Made by a program: the position numbers and the translations under genes. Below the pieces are notes generated by a model that saw nothing but the letters and a program-made list of their open reading frames with translations, was not told where the DNA came from and did no database searches. 64,000 nt of DNA from Klebsiella oxytoca (lineage in GTDB: Bacteria > Pseudomonadota > Gammaproteobacteria > Enterobacterales > Enterobacteriaceae), in the NCBI RefSeq assembly GCF_009707385.1, contig NZ_CP046115.1:4960001-5024000 (forward strand). Direction: 5' to 3'. Of this stretch, positions 40,468 through 50,812 are shown one piece after another. The number at the start of each line of letters is the position of its first letter. The stretch's first letter is position 1.

Positions 40468-42561
40468 TCAGGCTGACTTCTTCTTACCTGCCGCCTTACG
40501 CCGCTTATCCAGATCCTTAATCAGCTTATTCACCTGCTCATCGGCAAACATCGCCTCAAGCGTGGTGGAAAGCTTACGACGCCAGTTTGGATACTCCGTA
40601 CTGGTTCCAGGAATATTGACCGGCGCGGCCATTTCCAGCCAATCCTCCGGCTGCAGGCCCAGCAGCGCGCTGTTGCTGTCGGCAATATAGCGTTGCATTC
40701 CGCGATTCAGGGTGGACGTCATCGCCATCAGCGACGCTTTATGCCCGGTACGTTTCGGCAGGCAACCATAGCGGTGCAGAGCGTCCAGTAGCCCCTGTTT
40801 CGCCAGTTCGCGATCCTGATACAACCCACGCAGCACTACCTCATCCGGATACAGGCCCAGCGTTTTACCCAGCGTCAGGTCGCCGCTTTCCCAGTAGCCG
40901 CGCAGCGTTGGCAGGTCATGCGTCGTTGCCACAGCCATTGATTGCTCCGGATACGCCTTCGGCGCACGGAAATTCTTCTCGTGGTCATTTTCGAAATAGA
41001 GCACTTTATAGGAGTAAACGCCGCTTTTACGCAGCTTACCGACGATCTCAACCGGTACGGTCCCCAGATCCTCACCGATCACCATACAGCGATGACGCTT
41101 ACTCTCCAGCGCCAGAATCGACAGTAGATCATCCACTGGATACTGCACATAGGCACCGTGATCGGCCGTTTCACCGTATGGGATCCACCACAGACGCAGT
41201 ACCGACATCACGTGATCGATGCGCAGCGCGCCGCAGTTTTGCATGTTAGCGCGCAGCAGCTCGACAAACGGCTCATAGGCGCGCGCCACGATAATATGCG
41301 GATCCATCGGCGGCAGGCCCCAGTTCTGTCCCAGAGGGCCGAGGATATCCGGCGGCGCGCCGACGGAGGCTTTCAGGCAGTACAGCTCGCGATCGCACCA
41401 GGTCTCAGCCCCGCCTTCCGCGACGCCGACCGCCAGGTCACGATACAGGCCAATCGGCATGGCATCGTTCTGGCTGGTATGCCAGCACTCAGCAAACTGT
41501 GTATAAGCAAGCCATTGCAGCCACAGATAAAAATTCACCTCGTCGGCATGTTCGGTACAGAACGCTTTAACTTCCGGGCTATCGGTATCCCGGTAGGCTT
41601 CAGGCCAGGCAGGCCAGCCCCAGCGCATCGGATCCTGCTTAACCTGCCAGGCGTGCAGCGCGTCAAACGCCGCCTGCCAGTACAGGCTTTCGCCCTCGCG
41701 CGACACAAACTGGCGAAATTCTGCCGTCGTTTCATCGTTACGCGCGGAAAAGCTTTTCCAGGCCATACGCAGCGCGGTGAGCTTGAGGGCCGTGACGGCG
41801 GTATAGTCAACATCATCGGTCTGGCGTGCGGCCAGTAAAGCCTGCTGTGTGGCCGGTGATTGCCACCATTTCTGCGCTTCTTTGCTGTGACGGAAATCTT
41901 CTACCGCATTGACGTCAATATAGATAACGTTGAGCCAGCGGCGCGAAGAGGGGCTGTAGGGGCTGGCACTCTCCGGATTAGCCGGGTAAAGCGCGTGAAT
42001 CGGGTTAAGCCCAATGAACGAGCCGCCGCGGCGGGCGATTTCCGGCAGCATCGCGCGTAAATCACCGAAATCGCCTATTCCCCAGTTTTTCTCCGAGCGC
42101 AGCGTATACAGCTGTACGCAGGTTCCCCATAGCTTCTTGCCATCCTTCAGCGCCTGCGGTTCATAGCAGCGCGCAGGAGCAATAATAGTCCGGCAGTGCC
42201 AGCGATCGCCGTCCTGGGTCAGGGTCAGCGTGTGGTACCCTTCCGGTAATCTTGCAGGCAGCGACAGCGTTTCACCGCCGCGCGCCTGGCCCTGATACTG
42301 TTTCCCTTCTTCAGTGGTGAGGATCCAGTGGAACTCCCCCTGGCCCGCCACCGGCAGAGACATCTTTTTGCCATGGGTGAATACCTGCACCACAGGCAGC
42401 GGGTTAACCGCCACCTTTGTGGCGGCTGTTGTACGATGCATCGCATCCAGCAGACGCTGCTTGGTCGCCGCAGCAATAGACTGCGGCTTCCCGTGCGCGT
42501 TGATGTAGCTTGGGCTTATTCCCGCCGCCAGGGCAGCGTTATCAAGGCGTTTAGTCTCCAT
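40468..42561 (-). CDS. malQ: 4-alpha-glucanotransferase (amylomaltase) MalQ
   Basis: GH77 enzyme of the maltose system, 697 residues, that disproportionates maltodextrins and releases glucose. Typical motifs: GSFIGLNPIHALYP near residue 184, LRIDHVMSVLRLWWIPYGET near 444 (nucleophile Asp), VIGEDLGTVPVEIVGKLRKS near 495 (acid/base Glu) and ATTHDLPTLRGYW near 545 (transition-state Asp). The C-terminal tail is Lys/Ala-rich. It lies 10 bases after malP in the malPQ operon, under MalT control. Confidence 0.97.
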   Translation of the reverse strand: METKRLDNAALAAGISPSYINAHGKPQSIAAATKQRLLDAMHRTTAATKVAVNPLPVVQVFTHGKKMSLPVAGQGEFHWILTTEEGKQYQGQARGGETLSLPARLPEGYHTLTLTQDGDRWHCRTIIAPARCYEPQALKDGKKLWGTCVQLYTLRSEKNWGIGDFGDLRAMLPEIARRGGSFIGLNPIHALYPANPESASPYSPSSRRWLNVIYIDVNAVEDFRHSKEAQKWWQSPATQQALLAARQTDDVDYTAVTALKLTALRMAWKSFSARNDETTAEFRQFVSREGESLYWQAAFDALHAWQVKQDPMRWGWPAWPEAYRDTDSPEVKAFCTEHADEVNFYLWLQWLAYTQFAECWHTSQNDAMPIGLYRDLAVGVAEGGAETWCDRELYCLKASVGAPPDILGPLGQNWGLPPMDPHIIVARAYEPFVELLRANMQNCGALRIDHVMSVLRLWWIPYGETADHGAYVQYPVDDLLSILALESKRHRCMVIGEDLGTVPVEIVGKLRKSGVYSYKVLYFENDHEKNFRAPKAYPEQSMAVATTHDLPTLRGYWESGDLTLGKTLGLYPDEVVLRGLYQDRELAKQGLLDALHRYGCLPKRTGHKASLMAMTSTLNRGMQRYIADSNSALLGLQPEDWLEMAAPVNIPGTSTEYPNWRRKLSTTLEAMFADEQVNKLIKDLDKRRKAAGKKKSA

Positions 42562-42571
42562 AGGCCTGTCC

Positions 42572-44962
42572 TTAGCGTTTTGCCTGCCAGATACGTTGCT
42601 GATAATCGCGAATCGAGCGGTCGGAGCTGAACATGCCGCAGCGCGCGGTATTCAGAATCGTCGCGCGAGTCCAGGCTTCCTGGTCGCGATACAGCTCGTC
42701 AACCTGCTTCTGCGCCGCCACGTAGGCTTCGAAATCCGCCAGCACCAGGTACGGGTCACCGCCTTTCAGCAGACTGTGCAGCATCTGGTCGAAAGCATGT
42801 TTATCGCCATCGCTGTATTTACCGCTTTCCAGCTCTTTCAGCACCGCATCCAGCAGCTTGTCTTTCTTACGCCATTTCAGCGGATCGTAGCCTTTGGCCT
42901 TCAGCGCTTTCACTTCTTCTACGGTATGACCGAAGATAAAGATGTTCTCTTCGCCCACCTGCTCAGCAATTTCAACGTTGGCGCCGTCGAGAGTACCCAC
43001 GGTCAGCGCGCCGTTCAGCGCCAGCTTCATGTTGCCGGTACCGGAGGCTTCTTTGCCCGCCGTGGAGATCTGCTCGGAGACATCCGCCGCCGGGATCAGC
43101 ATTTCCGCCGCCGACACGCAGTAGTCCGGCAGGAACACCACTTTGAGCTTATCGCCTACCAGCGGATCGTTATTGATCGCCGCGGCAACCTTATTGATCG
43201 CCCAGATAATATTCTTCGCCAGGTAGTAGCCCGGAGCCGCCTTCGCGCCAAACAGGAAGACGCGCGGTACGCGGTCCGCCTGCGGATTCTCGCGAATTTC
43301 TTTATACTGCGCGAGGATATTCAGCAGGTTAAGGTGCTGACGTTTGTACTCGTGCAGACGCTTAATCTGGATATCGAAAATCGCCTGCGGGTTAATCTCG
43401 ATACCGGTGCGCCGCTTCACAAACTCCGCCAGGCGAACCTTGTTGGCCAGCTTAATCTCGCGATACGTCTGACGGAACTTCGCGTCGTCAGCATATTTTT
43501 CGAGGTTGATCAGCTGATCGAGGTCGTTGGCCCACTCTTTCTTCAGCGTCTTATCCAGCAGCGCGGCCAGAGCCGGGTTGCACTGTTTGATCCAGCGGCG
43601 CGGAGTAATGCCGTTGGTGACGTTATGGAATTTATTCGGCCACAGCTGGTGATATTCCGGGAACAGATCTTTCACCACCAGGTCGGAGTGCAGCGCGGCA
43701 ACGCCGTTAACCGCAAAGCCGCTCACCACGCACATGTTCGCCATACGAACCTGTTTGTCGTGCACCACCGCCAGTTTCGCCCACACCTGCTTGTCGCCCG
43801 GCCAGGTTTTATCCACCAGCTTTTTAAATCTGTCGTTAATCTCTTTGATTATCTGCATGTGGCGCGGCAGCAATGCTCTCACCAGCTTCTCATCCCAGCA
43901 CTCCAGCGCTTCCGGCATCAGAGTGTGGTTAGTATAGGCAAAGGTTTTGCTGGTAATCGCCCAGGCGTCGTCCCAGCTCAGCTGATGCTCATCGATCAGC
44001 ACGCGCAGCAGTTCCGGAATCGCAATTGTCGGGTGGGTATCGTTCAGCTGAATGACTTCGTAATCCGCCAGTTCGGCCAGCTTACGGCCCGCCAGATGAT
44101 GGCGACGCAGAATATCGGCAATCGAACAGGCGCACTGGAAGTACTGCTGCATCAGACGCAGTTTTTTGCCCGCCTGATGGTTATCGTTCGGATAGAGGAC
44201 TTTAGTCAGCTTTTCGGCATCAATACCCTGCTGTTCGGCACGCAGGAAATCGCCGTCGTTGAATTTGGTCAGGTTAAACGGATGCGCATGTTTGGCCTGC
44301 CACAGACGCAGCGGCTGGGCCACGTTGTTGCGATAGCCCAGCACCGGCAGATCCCAGGCTTCGCCGGTAATCACAAATGCCGGTACCCATTCACCGCTTT
44401 TGGTCACTTTACCGCCGAGGCCAACCTGCACGTCCAACGCTTCATTATGACGGAACCACGGATAGCTGCTGCGCCCCCAGTCATCCGGCGCTTCCATCTG
44501 TTGACCGTCAGCAAAAGACTGGCGGAACAGACCGTACTGGTAGTTCAGGCCGTAGCCGGTCGCCGACTGACCAACGGTTGCCATTGAATCCAGGAAACAC
44601 GCCGCCAGACGGCCCAGACCACCGTTGCCCAGACCCGGGTCGATTTCCTCTTCCAGCAGGTCGGTCAGGTTAACGTCATGCGTCTGAAGTTCATCGCTCA
44701 CCTGCTGATACCAGCCAAGGTTGAGCAAATTGTTGCCGGTCAGGCGACCAATCAAAAACTCCATTGAAATATAGTTTACGTGACGCTGCCCTTCGGTCGC
44801 TTTTACAACCGGTTGAGCTGACAACAGCTCAGACAACGCACCGCTAACGGCACGCCACCACTGACGCTGGGTCATCTCGGAAGCTGACTGTAAACCGAAA
44901 TGCTGCCACTGACGCGTCAGTGCAGCCTGAAACTGAGCTTTGTTAAAAGAAGTCTGTGACAT
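42572..44962 (-). CDS. malP: Maltodextrin phosphorylase MalP
   Basis: GT35 PLP enzyme that releases glucose-1-phosphate from maltodextrins, 796 residues. The PLP lysine lies in [20 protein letters not shown] near residue 640. [20 protein letters not shown] near 105, [16 protein letters not shown] near 310 and [12 protein letters not shown] near 530 are standard phosphorylase motifs. It is a paralogue of glgP in this window, about 20 residues shorter and without the extended N-terminus used for glycogen control. MalT boxes lie upstream. Confidence 0.97.
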   Translation of the reverse strand: MSQTSFNKAQFQAALTRQWQHFGLQSASEMTQRQWWRAVSGALSELLSAQPVVKATEGQRHVNYISMEFLIGRLTGNNLLNLGWYQQVSDELQTHDVNLTDLLEEEIDPGLGNGGLGRLAACFLDSMATVGQSATGYGLNYQYGLFRQSFADGQQMEAPDDWGRSSYPWFRHNEALDVQVGLGGKVTKSGEWVPAFVITGEAWDLPVLGYRNNVAQPLRLWQAKHAHPFNLTKFNDGDFLRAEQQGIDAEKLTKVLYPNDNHQAGKKLRLMQQYFQCACSIADILRRHHLAGRKLAELADYEVIQLNDTHPTIAIPELLRVLIDEHQLSWDDAWAITSKTFAYTNHTLMPEALECWDEKLVRALLPRHMQIIKEINDRFKKLVDKTWPGDKQVWAKLAVVHDKQVRMANMCVVSGFAVNGVAALHSDLVVKDLFPEYHQLWPNKFHNVTNGITPRRWIKQCNPALAALLDKTLKKEWANDLDQLINLEKYADDAKFRQTYREIKLANKVRLAEFVKRRTGIEINPQAIFDIQIKRLHEYKRQHLNLLNILAQYKEIRENPQADRVPRVFLFGAKAAPGYYLAKNIIWAINKVAAAINNDPLVGDKLKVVFLPDYCVSAAEMLIPAADVSEQISTAGKEASGTGNMKLALNGALTVGTLDGANVEIAEQVGEENIFIFGHTVEEVKALKAKGYDPLKWRKKDKLLDAVLKELESGKYSDGDKHAFDQMLHSLLKGGDPYLVLADFEAYVAAQKQVDELYRDQEAWTRATILNTARCGMFSSDRSIRDYQQRIWQAKR

Positions 44963-45024
44963 AAGAAATCCGGGTCCTTTACTAAAACGTTAGCGTTAGT
45001 GTGCCGACCTCCCGGAGTCACGTC

Positions 45025-45068
45025 CTCATCCCGCCAGGGATTAGCCGGGGAGGAGTAGCAGGGATGAG
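45025..45068. promoter_or_regulatory. MalT-box cluster for malPQ
   Basis: GGGGAGGAG (45047-45055) and GGGATGAG (45061-45068) on the plus strand are direct repeats of the GGGGA(T/G)GAGG core of MalT boxes. CTCATCCC (45025-45032) is an inverted copy. The set lies 60-105 bases upstream of malP. Confidence 0.7.
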
Positions 45069-45441
45069 CGAAAAGTGTGATCCTGGCCACTATTGCGATA
45101 GCTTACCGGCAAAATTATGCTGCAAAATTCACCACACCGGAACAACAAATCGTCACCGCTTGCCGCCTGAACTTTGTTACAAGCCGCGACGGTGAAAGTA
45201 CGCAAAATTCCTTTTTGTAAATATGACAAAATAAAAGTAAATATCCGCAGAATATACGGTCTTTAATGCGGAAATAGCTCAAAAAGATGACTTATAAGAA
45301 TTCACTGATAATATTTTAATAAAAACAAACAGCTACTAGTTTTGAAAAAAAAGATTGTCTTCTTATGTCTAAATTTTCTGCTAGCCCAGTAACCGCGCCA
45401 GCTGACACCCATTTCTATGAATTTCGCTCCATATCCAAAAT

Positions 45442-45457
45442 TGTGACATAGAGCAAA
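45442..45457. promoter_or_regulatory. CRP site of the malT promoter
   Basis: TGTGACATAGAGCAAA has a perfect left half and a weaker right half. It lies within sequence closely resembling the E. coli malT promoter, where CRP is required for activity. Confidence 0.75.
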
Positions 45458-45580
45458 TTCAAGAGCATAAAACTCGGACATAACTTGCAATAAAATTCAT
45501 TATGGCCGACCTTATTGGGTATTAATTACGAAGCGCAAAAAAATTCGCAATCCCTCCCTTGCACAGCGAAATGAAGAACT

Positions 45581-48286
45581 ATGTTGATTCCGTCTAAATT
45601 AAGTCGTCCGGTCCGCCTTGAACACACTGTGGTTCGTGAGCGACTACTGGCGAAACTTTCCGGCGCGAACAATTATCGTCTCGCGTTGGTCACCAGCCCG
45701 GCTGGATACGGTAAGACCACGCTCGTTTCTCAATGGGCGGCGGGGAAAACTGACCTTGGCTGGTTCTCACTGGATGAAGGCGATAACCAACAAGAGCGTT
45801 TTTCCAGCTATCTTATCGCCGCGATTCAACAGGCTACCGGCGGTCACTGTGCAGCCAGCGAAGCCATGGTGCAAAAGCGCCAGTACGCCAGTCTACCTTC
45901 CCTCTTTGCACAACTGTTTATCGAGCTGGCCGACTGGCAGCGCCCGCTGTACCTGGTGATTGATGATTACCATCTAATCAGCAATCCGGTTATTCATGAT
46001 GCAATGCGCTTCTTCCTCCGCCATCAGCCGGAAAATATGACGCTGGTAGTTCTGTCGCGTAATCTGCCGCAGTTGGGTATCGCCAATCTGCGGGTACGCG
46101 ATCAGCTACTGGAAATTGGCAGTCAACAGCTGGCTTTTACCCATCAGGAAGCCAAACAGTTTTTCGACTGTCGTCTTAGCTCGCCCATCGAAGCAGACGA
46201 CAGTAAAAGGCTATGCGACGATGTCGCCGGCTGGGCCACCGCGCTGCAGCTAATTGCCCTCTCAGCGCGTCAGAACAATACCTCCGCCCATCACTCCGCC
46301 CGCCGACTGGCCGGGATTAACGCCAGCCATCTTTCGGACTATCTGGTTGATGAGGTGCTGGATAACGTTGATTCGCGGACGCGTAATTTCCTGCTGAAAA
46401 GCTCGCTGCTTCGCTCGATGAACGATGCGCTCATCGTCCGCGTTACCGGCGAAGAGAATGGTCAGATGCAGCTGGAGGAAATTGAACGTCAGGGGCTATT
46501 CCTGCAGCGAATGGACGACTCCGGCGAGTGGTTCCGCTACCATCCGCTATTCGGTAACTTCCTGCGCCAGCGCTGCCAGTGGGAGCTGGCGGCTGAGCTA
46601 CCGGAAATTCACCGTGCGGCGGCAGAGAGCTGGATGGCGCAAGGCTTCCCGACGGAGGCTATTCACCACGCCCTCGCGGCGGGCGACGCCAAAATGCTGC
46701 GCGATATTCTGCTTAACCACGCGTGGGGGTTATTTAACCACAGCGAACTGAGTTTGCTGGAACAGTCCCTCGCCGCGCTGCCGTGGTCAAACCTGCTGGA
46801 AAATCCGCGCTTAATACTGCTGCAGGCCTGGCTAATGCAAAGCCAGCACCGCTATAGCGAAGTGAATACCCTGCTGGCGCGCGCCGAGCAGGAGATGGAC
46901 GCGGAAATGGATACCGCCATGCACGGCGATTTCAACGCTCTGCGTGCTCAGGTGGCGATTAACGCCGGGGATCAGGACGAAGCCGAACGCCTGGCGATGG
47001 TCGCCCTTGATGAACTACCGCTGGCCAGCTACTACAGCCGTATCGTTGCAACCTCCGTGCACGGTGAAGTGCTGCACTGTAAAGGCCAGCTGAGTAAATC
47101 GCTGGCGGTCATGCAGCAGACGGAACAGATGGCCCGCCGCCATGATGTCTGGCACTACGCGCTATGGAGCATGATCCAGCAAAGCGAAATTCTTTTTGCG
47201 CAGGGTTTCCTGCAGGCAGCATGGGAAATTCAGGAAAAAGCTTTCCAGCTCATCCGCGAACAGCATCTTGAACAGCTGCCGATGCATGAATTCCTGCTGC
47301 GTATTCGCTCCCAGCTACTGTGGGCCTGGGCGCGGCTGGACGAAGCGGAAACCTCCGCGCGCAGCGGTATGAACGTGCTTTCGTCCTATCAGCCGCAGCA
47401 GCAGCTACAGTGCCTGACGCTGATGGTGCAGTGCTCGCTGGCGCGCGGCGATCTGGATAATGCCCGCAGCCATTTAAATCGCCTCGAAAACCTGCTTGGC
47501 AACGGCCACTACCATAGCGACTGGGTGTCCAATGCCGATAAAGTGAGGGTAATTTACTGGCAGATGATCGGCGACAAAGCTGCCGCGGCAAACTGGCTAC
47601 GCCAGACGCCGAAACCAGAATTTGCCAATAACCACTTTCTACAGAGCCAGTGGCGTAATATCGCCCGCGCGCAGATCCTGCTCGGCGATTTTGATTCCGC
47701 TGAAATGGTTCTCGAAGAGCTAAACGACAATGCCCGCTCGCTGCGTTTGATGAGCGATCTCAACCGCAACCTGCTGCTGCTCAACCAGCTCTACTGGCAG
47801 GCGGGGCGTAAGAGCGAAGCGCAAAAAGCGCTGCTGGAAGCCCTCACCCTCGCCAACCGCACCGGTTTTATCAACCATTTTGTGATCGAAGGTGAAGCGA
47901 TGGCGCAGCAGCTACGCCAGCTGATTCAGCTCAATACGCTGCCGGAGCTGGAGCAGCACCGCGCCCAGCGTATTCTGCGCGATATTAACCAGCATCACCG
48001 GCATAAATTCGCCCACTTTGACGAGAGCTTCGTCGAAAAGCTGCTGAATCATCCGGAAGTGCCGGAGCTGATCCGCACCAGCCCGCTAACTCAGCGCGAA
48101 TGGCAGGTACTCGGACTTATCTATTCCGGCTACAGCAACGAGCAAATCGCCGGCGAGCTGGATGTCGCCGCCACCACCATCAAAACGCACATTCGCAATT
48201 TGTATCAGAAGCTGGGCGTGGCCCACCGTCAGGATGCCGTTCAGCATGCCCAGCGGCTGCTTAAGATGATGGGGTACGGGGTTTAA
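45581..48286 (+). CDS. malT: Maltose regulon activator MalT
   Basis: A 901-residue STAND-class signal ATPase that activates mal genes when bound to ATP and maltotriose. The P-loop is [15 protein letters not shown] near residue 38 and the Walker-B-like [13 protein letters not shown] near 124. The central part is alpha-helical with TPR-like repeats (sensor domain, about 440-800). The C-terminal LuxR-type helix-turn-helix has [20 protein letters not shown] near 832 and [17 protein letters not shown] near 862. Its 3' end overlaps rtcA by four bases. Confidence 0.97.
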   Translation: MLIPSKLSRPVRLEHTVVRERLLAKLSGANNYRLALVTSPAGYGKTTLVSQWAAGKTDLGWFSLDEGDNQQERFSSYLIAAIQQATGGHCAASEAMVQKRQYASLPSLFAQLFIELADWQRPLYLVIDDYHLISNPVIHDAMRFFLRHQPENMTLVVLSRNLPQLGIANLRVRDQLLEIGSQQLAFTHQEAKQFFDCRLSSPIEADDSKRLCDDVAGWATALQLIALSARQNNTSAHHSARRLAGINASHLSDYLVDEVLDNVDSRTRNFLLKSSLLRSMNDALIVRVTGEENGQMQLEEIERQGLFLQRMDDSGEWFRYHPLFGNFLRQRCQWELAAELPEIHRAAAESWMAQGFPTEAIHHALAAGDAKMLRDILLNHAWGLFNHSELSLLEQSLAALPWSNLLENPRLILLQAWLMQSQHRYSEVNTLLARAEQEMDAEMDTAMHGDFNALRAQVAINAGDQDEAERLAMVALDELPLASYYSRIVATSVHGEVLHCKGQLSKSLAVMQQTEQMARRHDVWHYALWSMIQQSEILFAQGFLQAAWEIQEKAFQLIREQHLEQLPMHEFLLRIRSQLLWAWARLDEAETSARSGMNVLSSYQPQQQLQCLTLMVQCSLARGDLDNARSHLNRLENLLGNGHYHSDWVSNADKVRVIYWQMIGDKAAAANWLRQTPKPEFANNHFLQSQWRNIARAQILLGDFDSAEMVLEELNDNARSLRLMSDLNRNLLLLNQLYWQAGRKSEAQKALLEALTLANRTGFINHFVIEGEAMAQQLRQLIQLNTLPELEQHRAQRILRDINQHHRHKFAHFDESFVEKLLNHPEVPELIRTSPLTQREWQVLGLIYSGYSNEQIAGELDVAATTIKTHIRNLYQKLGVAHRQDAVQHAQRLLKMMGYGV

Positions 48287-49302
48287 CTCCGTACCTGAAT
48301 AAGATAGCCGTCGTCGAGCGGCTCGCGGATAAATCTCACCGGCAGAAACTGCTCGACCACCGCGATATTCGTCAGCAGATGCGCTGAGGTTTTCGCCACG
48401 GTAAAAGCGCCTTCCCCCGCCAGCGCCAGCGGTAAAATCAGCTGATCGGCCAGATATTCCCCTACCGCCGCCGTACTTGCCAGATAGCGCGTTGCCTCCG
48501 TTGCCAGCTGGTGCGCGACATTTTCGGCGCTCACGCCTTTGGCGCCAAAGGCAATAAACAATTCCGTGAGATGTTCGCACTCAATGGTCAGTGACAGCGA
48601 GTTTCCCGGCCCGGCTCCGCCTTCCAGCACCTGAACCTTTCTCTCCGCCAGCGGCAGCCAGGACTCCAGCGCTATCACTTCACGCTCGCCGACGTGGTAA
48701 GGAACAGCAGCCAGCAGCGCTTCGGCTGTTATAGCCACCGTTTCACCACGCGTAATCAGCTGTAGTCCGCTCAACGACGCGACCGGCTCTACTTGCGCCA
48801 GTACCGCGCCGCCGCCTGCCGGATAGAAACCGTGGCGCAGCAACGAGGTTTGCTGGTTTATTCCCATCTTCGCCAGCAGCGGTTCCCAGACGCGGCAAAT
48901 AAAATCCGCGCTGGGAGCTGACTGATTATGCGTCCCACCGCTGACTTCCACGCGGGCCGGGCTATCGGCAAACCACAGCGCAGGTAAAATCGTTTGTAGC
49001 ACCAGCATGCAGCTGCCCGCACTGCCAATAGCAAATTTATACGCGCCGCCGTGAACTCTTCCCGGCACAAAATGCAGCCGCTGCGAGCCCAGCTCACCGC
49101 CGCTCACTTCGGCGCTACAGATTTCGGCTGCCGCCCGCACCGCCGTAAGATGCTGGCGCAGAAGACCCGGTTTGGCGCGACCGGCACGAATGCCGGTAAT
49201 TTCAAACGGCTGTCCGGTTATCATCGACAGGCTCAGCGCCGAGCGCAAAATCTGCCCGCCGCCTTCCCCCTGCGCACCGTCCAGCGTAATCATCCTTTTC
49301 AT
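48283..49302 (-). CDS. rtcA: RNA 3'-terminal phosphate cyclase RtcA
   Basis: ATP-dependent enzyme of 339 residues that converts RNA 3'-phosphate ends to 2',3'-cyclic phosphates through adenylylated enzyme. [20 protein letters not shown] near residue 8 and [13 protein letters not shown] near 39 are the family signature. HGFYPAGGG near 158 is also diagnostic. The catalytic histidine fits [14 protein letters not shown] near 309. The middle third (about 175-250) is less like E. coli than the rest. It is the last gene of the rsr-rtcBA unit, six bases after rtcB. Confidence 0.96.
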   Translation of the reverse strand: MKRMITLDGAQGEGGGQILRSALSLSMITGQPFEITGIRAGRAKPGLLRQHLTAVRAAAEICSAEVSGGELGSQRLHFVPGRVHGGAYKFAIGSAGSCMLVLQTILPALWFADSPARVEVSGGTHNQSAPSADFICRVWEPLLAKMGINQQTSLLRHGFYPAGGGAVLAQVEPVASLSGLQLITRGETVAITAEALLAAVPYHVGEREVIALESWLPLAERKVQVLEGGAGPGNSLSLTIECEHLTELFIAFGAKGVSAENVAHQLATEATRYLASTAAVGEYLADQLILPLALAGEGAFTVAKTSAHLLTNIAVVEQFLPVRFIREPLDDGYLIQVRS

Positions 49303-49308
49303 TTTTGG

Positions 49309-50523
49309 TTATCCTTTAACGCACACCACCTGACGCAGGGTATGCACAATTTCCACCAGATCCGATTGCGCGGCCATCACCGCGTCAATGTCCTTATAGG
49401 CCATCGGTATCTCATCGATAACGTCCGCATCTTTACGACATTCCACATGCGCGGTGGCGCGAATCTGATCGGCGACGCTAAACAGCTTTTTCGCTTTAGT
49501 ACGGCTCATGACGCGCCCGGCGCCGTGGCTGCATGAACAGAACGACTCTTCGTTACCCAATCCGCGCACAATAAAGCTTTTCGCCCCCATGGATCCCGGA
49601 ATAATACCGTACTGACCGCGCTGCGCGGATACTGCGCCTTTACGGGTTACAAAGATCTCTTCACCAAAGTGCTGCTCTTTTTGCACATAGTTATGGTGAC
49701 AGTTAATTGCCTCGCTCATCAAGGTAAAGGGCTTAGTGATGATTTTTCGCAGCGCCAGCAGCACGTTTTCCAGCATCGCTTCACGGTTGGCGCGCGCATA
49801 ATCCTGCGCCCAGCCGACAGCCCGAACGTAATCAGCAAAATGCTCGCTGCCCTCAGAGAAATAAGCCAGATCGCGCGAGGGTAAGTTAGCAATATGCTGC
49901 TGCATATCTTTTTGGGCCATTTCAATGAAATAGCTACCAATAGCGTTACCAATACCGCGCGAACCAGAGTGCAGCATTACCCATACCTGCTGCGCCTCAT
50001 CGAGGCAGATTTCGATAAAGTGGTTACCGGTACCCAGCGTTCCCAGGTGCTTATAGTTATTAGTGTTAAGGAAACGCGGATATTTGCTCGTTAACCACTG
50101 GAACTCCGCGTGCAGCGTTGCCCAGTGCGCATCAACGTTCGCAGGCGGATTTTCCCATGCCCCCGCATCACGACGTCCCCGTCCGGTCGTCCGTCCGTGC
50201 GGCACGGCGGCTTCAATCGCACTACGCAGTTCAGCCAGGTTGTCCGGAAGATCCGCCGCCGTTAAGCTGGTGCGCAGCGCGTTCATTCCGCAGCCAATAT
50301 CCACGCCAACCGCCGCCGGGATAATCGCACCCCGCGTTGGGATCACGCTGCCGATAGTCGAGCCTTTTCCGAGATGCACATCGGGCATAACGGCAACGTG
50401 GTTGAAAATAAAAGGCATTTTTGCCGTATTGATCAGCTGCTGACGCGCGTCGTCTTCCACAGGCACGCCTTTAGTCCACATTTTTATCGGGGCGTTCTGG
50501 GTGGTCATTAATTCATAACTCAT
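49309..50523 (-). CDS. rtcB: RNA-splicing ligase RtcB
   Basis: A 404-residue GTP- and Mn-dependent ligase that joins RNA 3'-phosphate or 2',3'-cyclic phosphate ends to 5'-hydroxyl ends. Metal-site and catalytic motifs are present: GVDIGCGMNALR near residue 73 (metal Cys), GTLGTGNHFIEI near 163, and the guanylylated His in SCSHGAGRVMSRTKAKKLFS near 330. It stands between the Y-like RNA cluster and rtcA. In E. coli rtcBA is sigma-54 dependent and controlled by RtcR, and the promoter seen here lies upstream of rsr. Confidence 0.98.
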   Translation of the reverse strand: MSYELMTTQNAPIKMWTKGVPVEDDARQQLINTAKMPFIFNHVAVMPDVHLGKGSTIGSVIPTRGAIIPAAVGVDIGCGMNALRTSLTAADLPDNLAELRSAIEAAVPHGRTTGRGRRDAGAWENPPANVDAHWATLHAEFQWLTSKYPRFLNTNNYKHLGTLGTGNHFIEICLDEAQQVWVMLHSGSRGIGNAIGSYFIEMAQKDMQQHIANLPSRDLAYFSEGSEHFADYVRAVGWAQDYARANREAMLENVLLALRKIITKPFTLMSEAINCHHNYVQKEQHFGEEIFVTRKGAVSAQRGQYGIIPGSMGAKSFIVRGLGNEESFCSCSHGAGRVMSRTKAKKLFSVADQIRATAHVECRKDADVIDEIPMAYKDIDAVMAAQSDLVEIVHTLRQVVCVKG

Positions 50524-50550
50524 TGTCTTTTCTCATTTTATTAATAGGGT

Positions 50551-50672
50551 GGCGACAAGTTTTATGGCGGATCGTTATCAGTATGCTCTATCTGATTGAG
50601 CTACAGAGGCTGGCTCCGGCAGGATTTGCACCTGCAACCTTACTGTCCCATGTAGATTCGCCGGCATTCGCC
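50551..50672 (-). ncRNA. Y-like RNA with tRNA mimic module (distal copy, next to rtcB)
   Basis: About 122 nt on the minus strand. A terminal stem GGCGA/TCGCC continues as CGAATGCCGG opposite CC...TTGTCG, the same core as the two other elements. On top sits a tRNA-like module: T arm with stem GCAGG/CCTGC (619-623 with 631-635, last three digits) and loop TGCAAAT; acceptor-like stem CGGAG/CTCTG closed by a 5-base loop; U8-A9-like TA; and D arm GCTC/GAGC at 50585-50601. This matches YrlA-type bacterial Y RNAs bound by Rsr. The ends are inferred from pairing only. Confidence 0.78.
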
Positions 50673-50682
50673 AGAACAGGGT

Positions 50683-50802
50683 GGCACGACAAAAAGAGGT
50701 GGATCGGCCTGCTCTACCTCTGAGCTACGGAGTCAGACTCCGGCAGGACTCGAACCTGCGACCTGGACCATCATAGGGTGTAGATCCACCAGCATTCGTG
50801 CC
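50683..50802 (-). ncRNA. Y-like RNA with tRNA mimic module (middle copy, YrlA-type)
   Basis: About 120 nt on the minus strand, the best formed of three. The stem GGCACGA/TCGTGCC and GGTGGATC/GATCCACC flank an internal loop with ATGCT opposite TCTTTTTG. The tRNA-like part has T arm GCAGG/CCTGC with the canonical loop TTCGAGT (50743-50759), acceptor-like CGGAGT/ACTCCG (50728-50742) capped by three bases, TA as positions 8-9, and D arm GCTC-AGAGGTA-GAGC (50711-50725). There is no anticodon arm; the Ro-type stem takes its place. The order is T arm, acceptor, D arm, as in known YrlA RNAs. Confidence 0.85.
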
Positions 50803-50812
50803 TTCAGCGCCG

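Larger units (their letters stand above)
44963..45580. promoter_or_regulatory. Divergent malP/malT control region
   Basis: A 618-base gene-free region between two divergent maltose genes. Near malP (45025-45068) lies a cluster of MalT-box-like sequences. The middle, about 45180-45420, is A+T-rich without recognised signals. Near malT is a CRP site (45442-45457) and sequence that closely follows the E. coli malT promoter, with GGCCGACCTTAT at 45503-45514 and AATTACGAAGCGCAAAAA after it. A 62-codon minus-strand frame at 45302-45490 looks spurious. Confidence 0.75.

Noticed and set aside
42596..44587. A 663-codon open frame on the plus strand
   Set aside because: It is antisense to malP, which shows every phosphorylase motif. 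Codon bias in this G+C-rich genome opens the opposite strand. Its translation is Arg/Gln/His-rich with no family features.
45302..45490. A possible small minus-strand gene in the malP-malT region
   Set aside because: 62 codons in A+T-rich DNA, no good ribosome site, and it covers the malT CRP site and promoter sequence that match E. coli.
48086..48580. A 164-codon minus-strand frame spanning the malT-rtcA junction
   Set aside because: It overlaps the malT helix-turn-helix and the rtcA C-terminus, both well conserved. Glycine/arginine-rich shadow frame.
50585..50759. Two circularly permuted or split tRNA genes on the minus strand
   Set aside because: D arm, T arm and acceptor-like stems are present, but there is no anticodon arm and the acceptor ends are closed by 3-5 base loops. 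The shared Ro-type stem and position beside rsr fit Y-like RNAs better.
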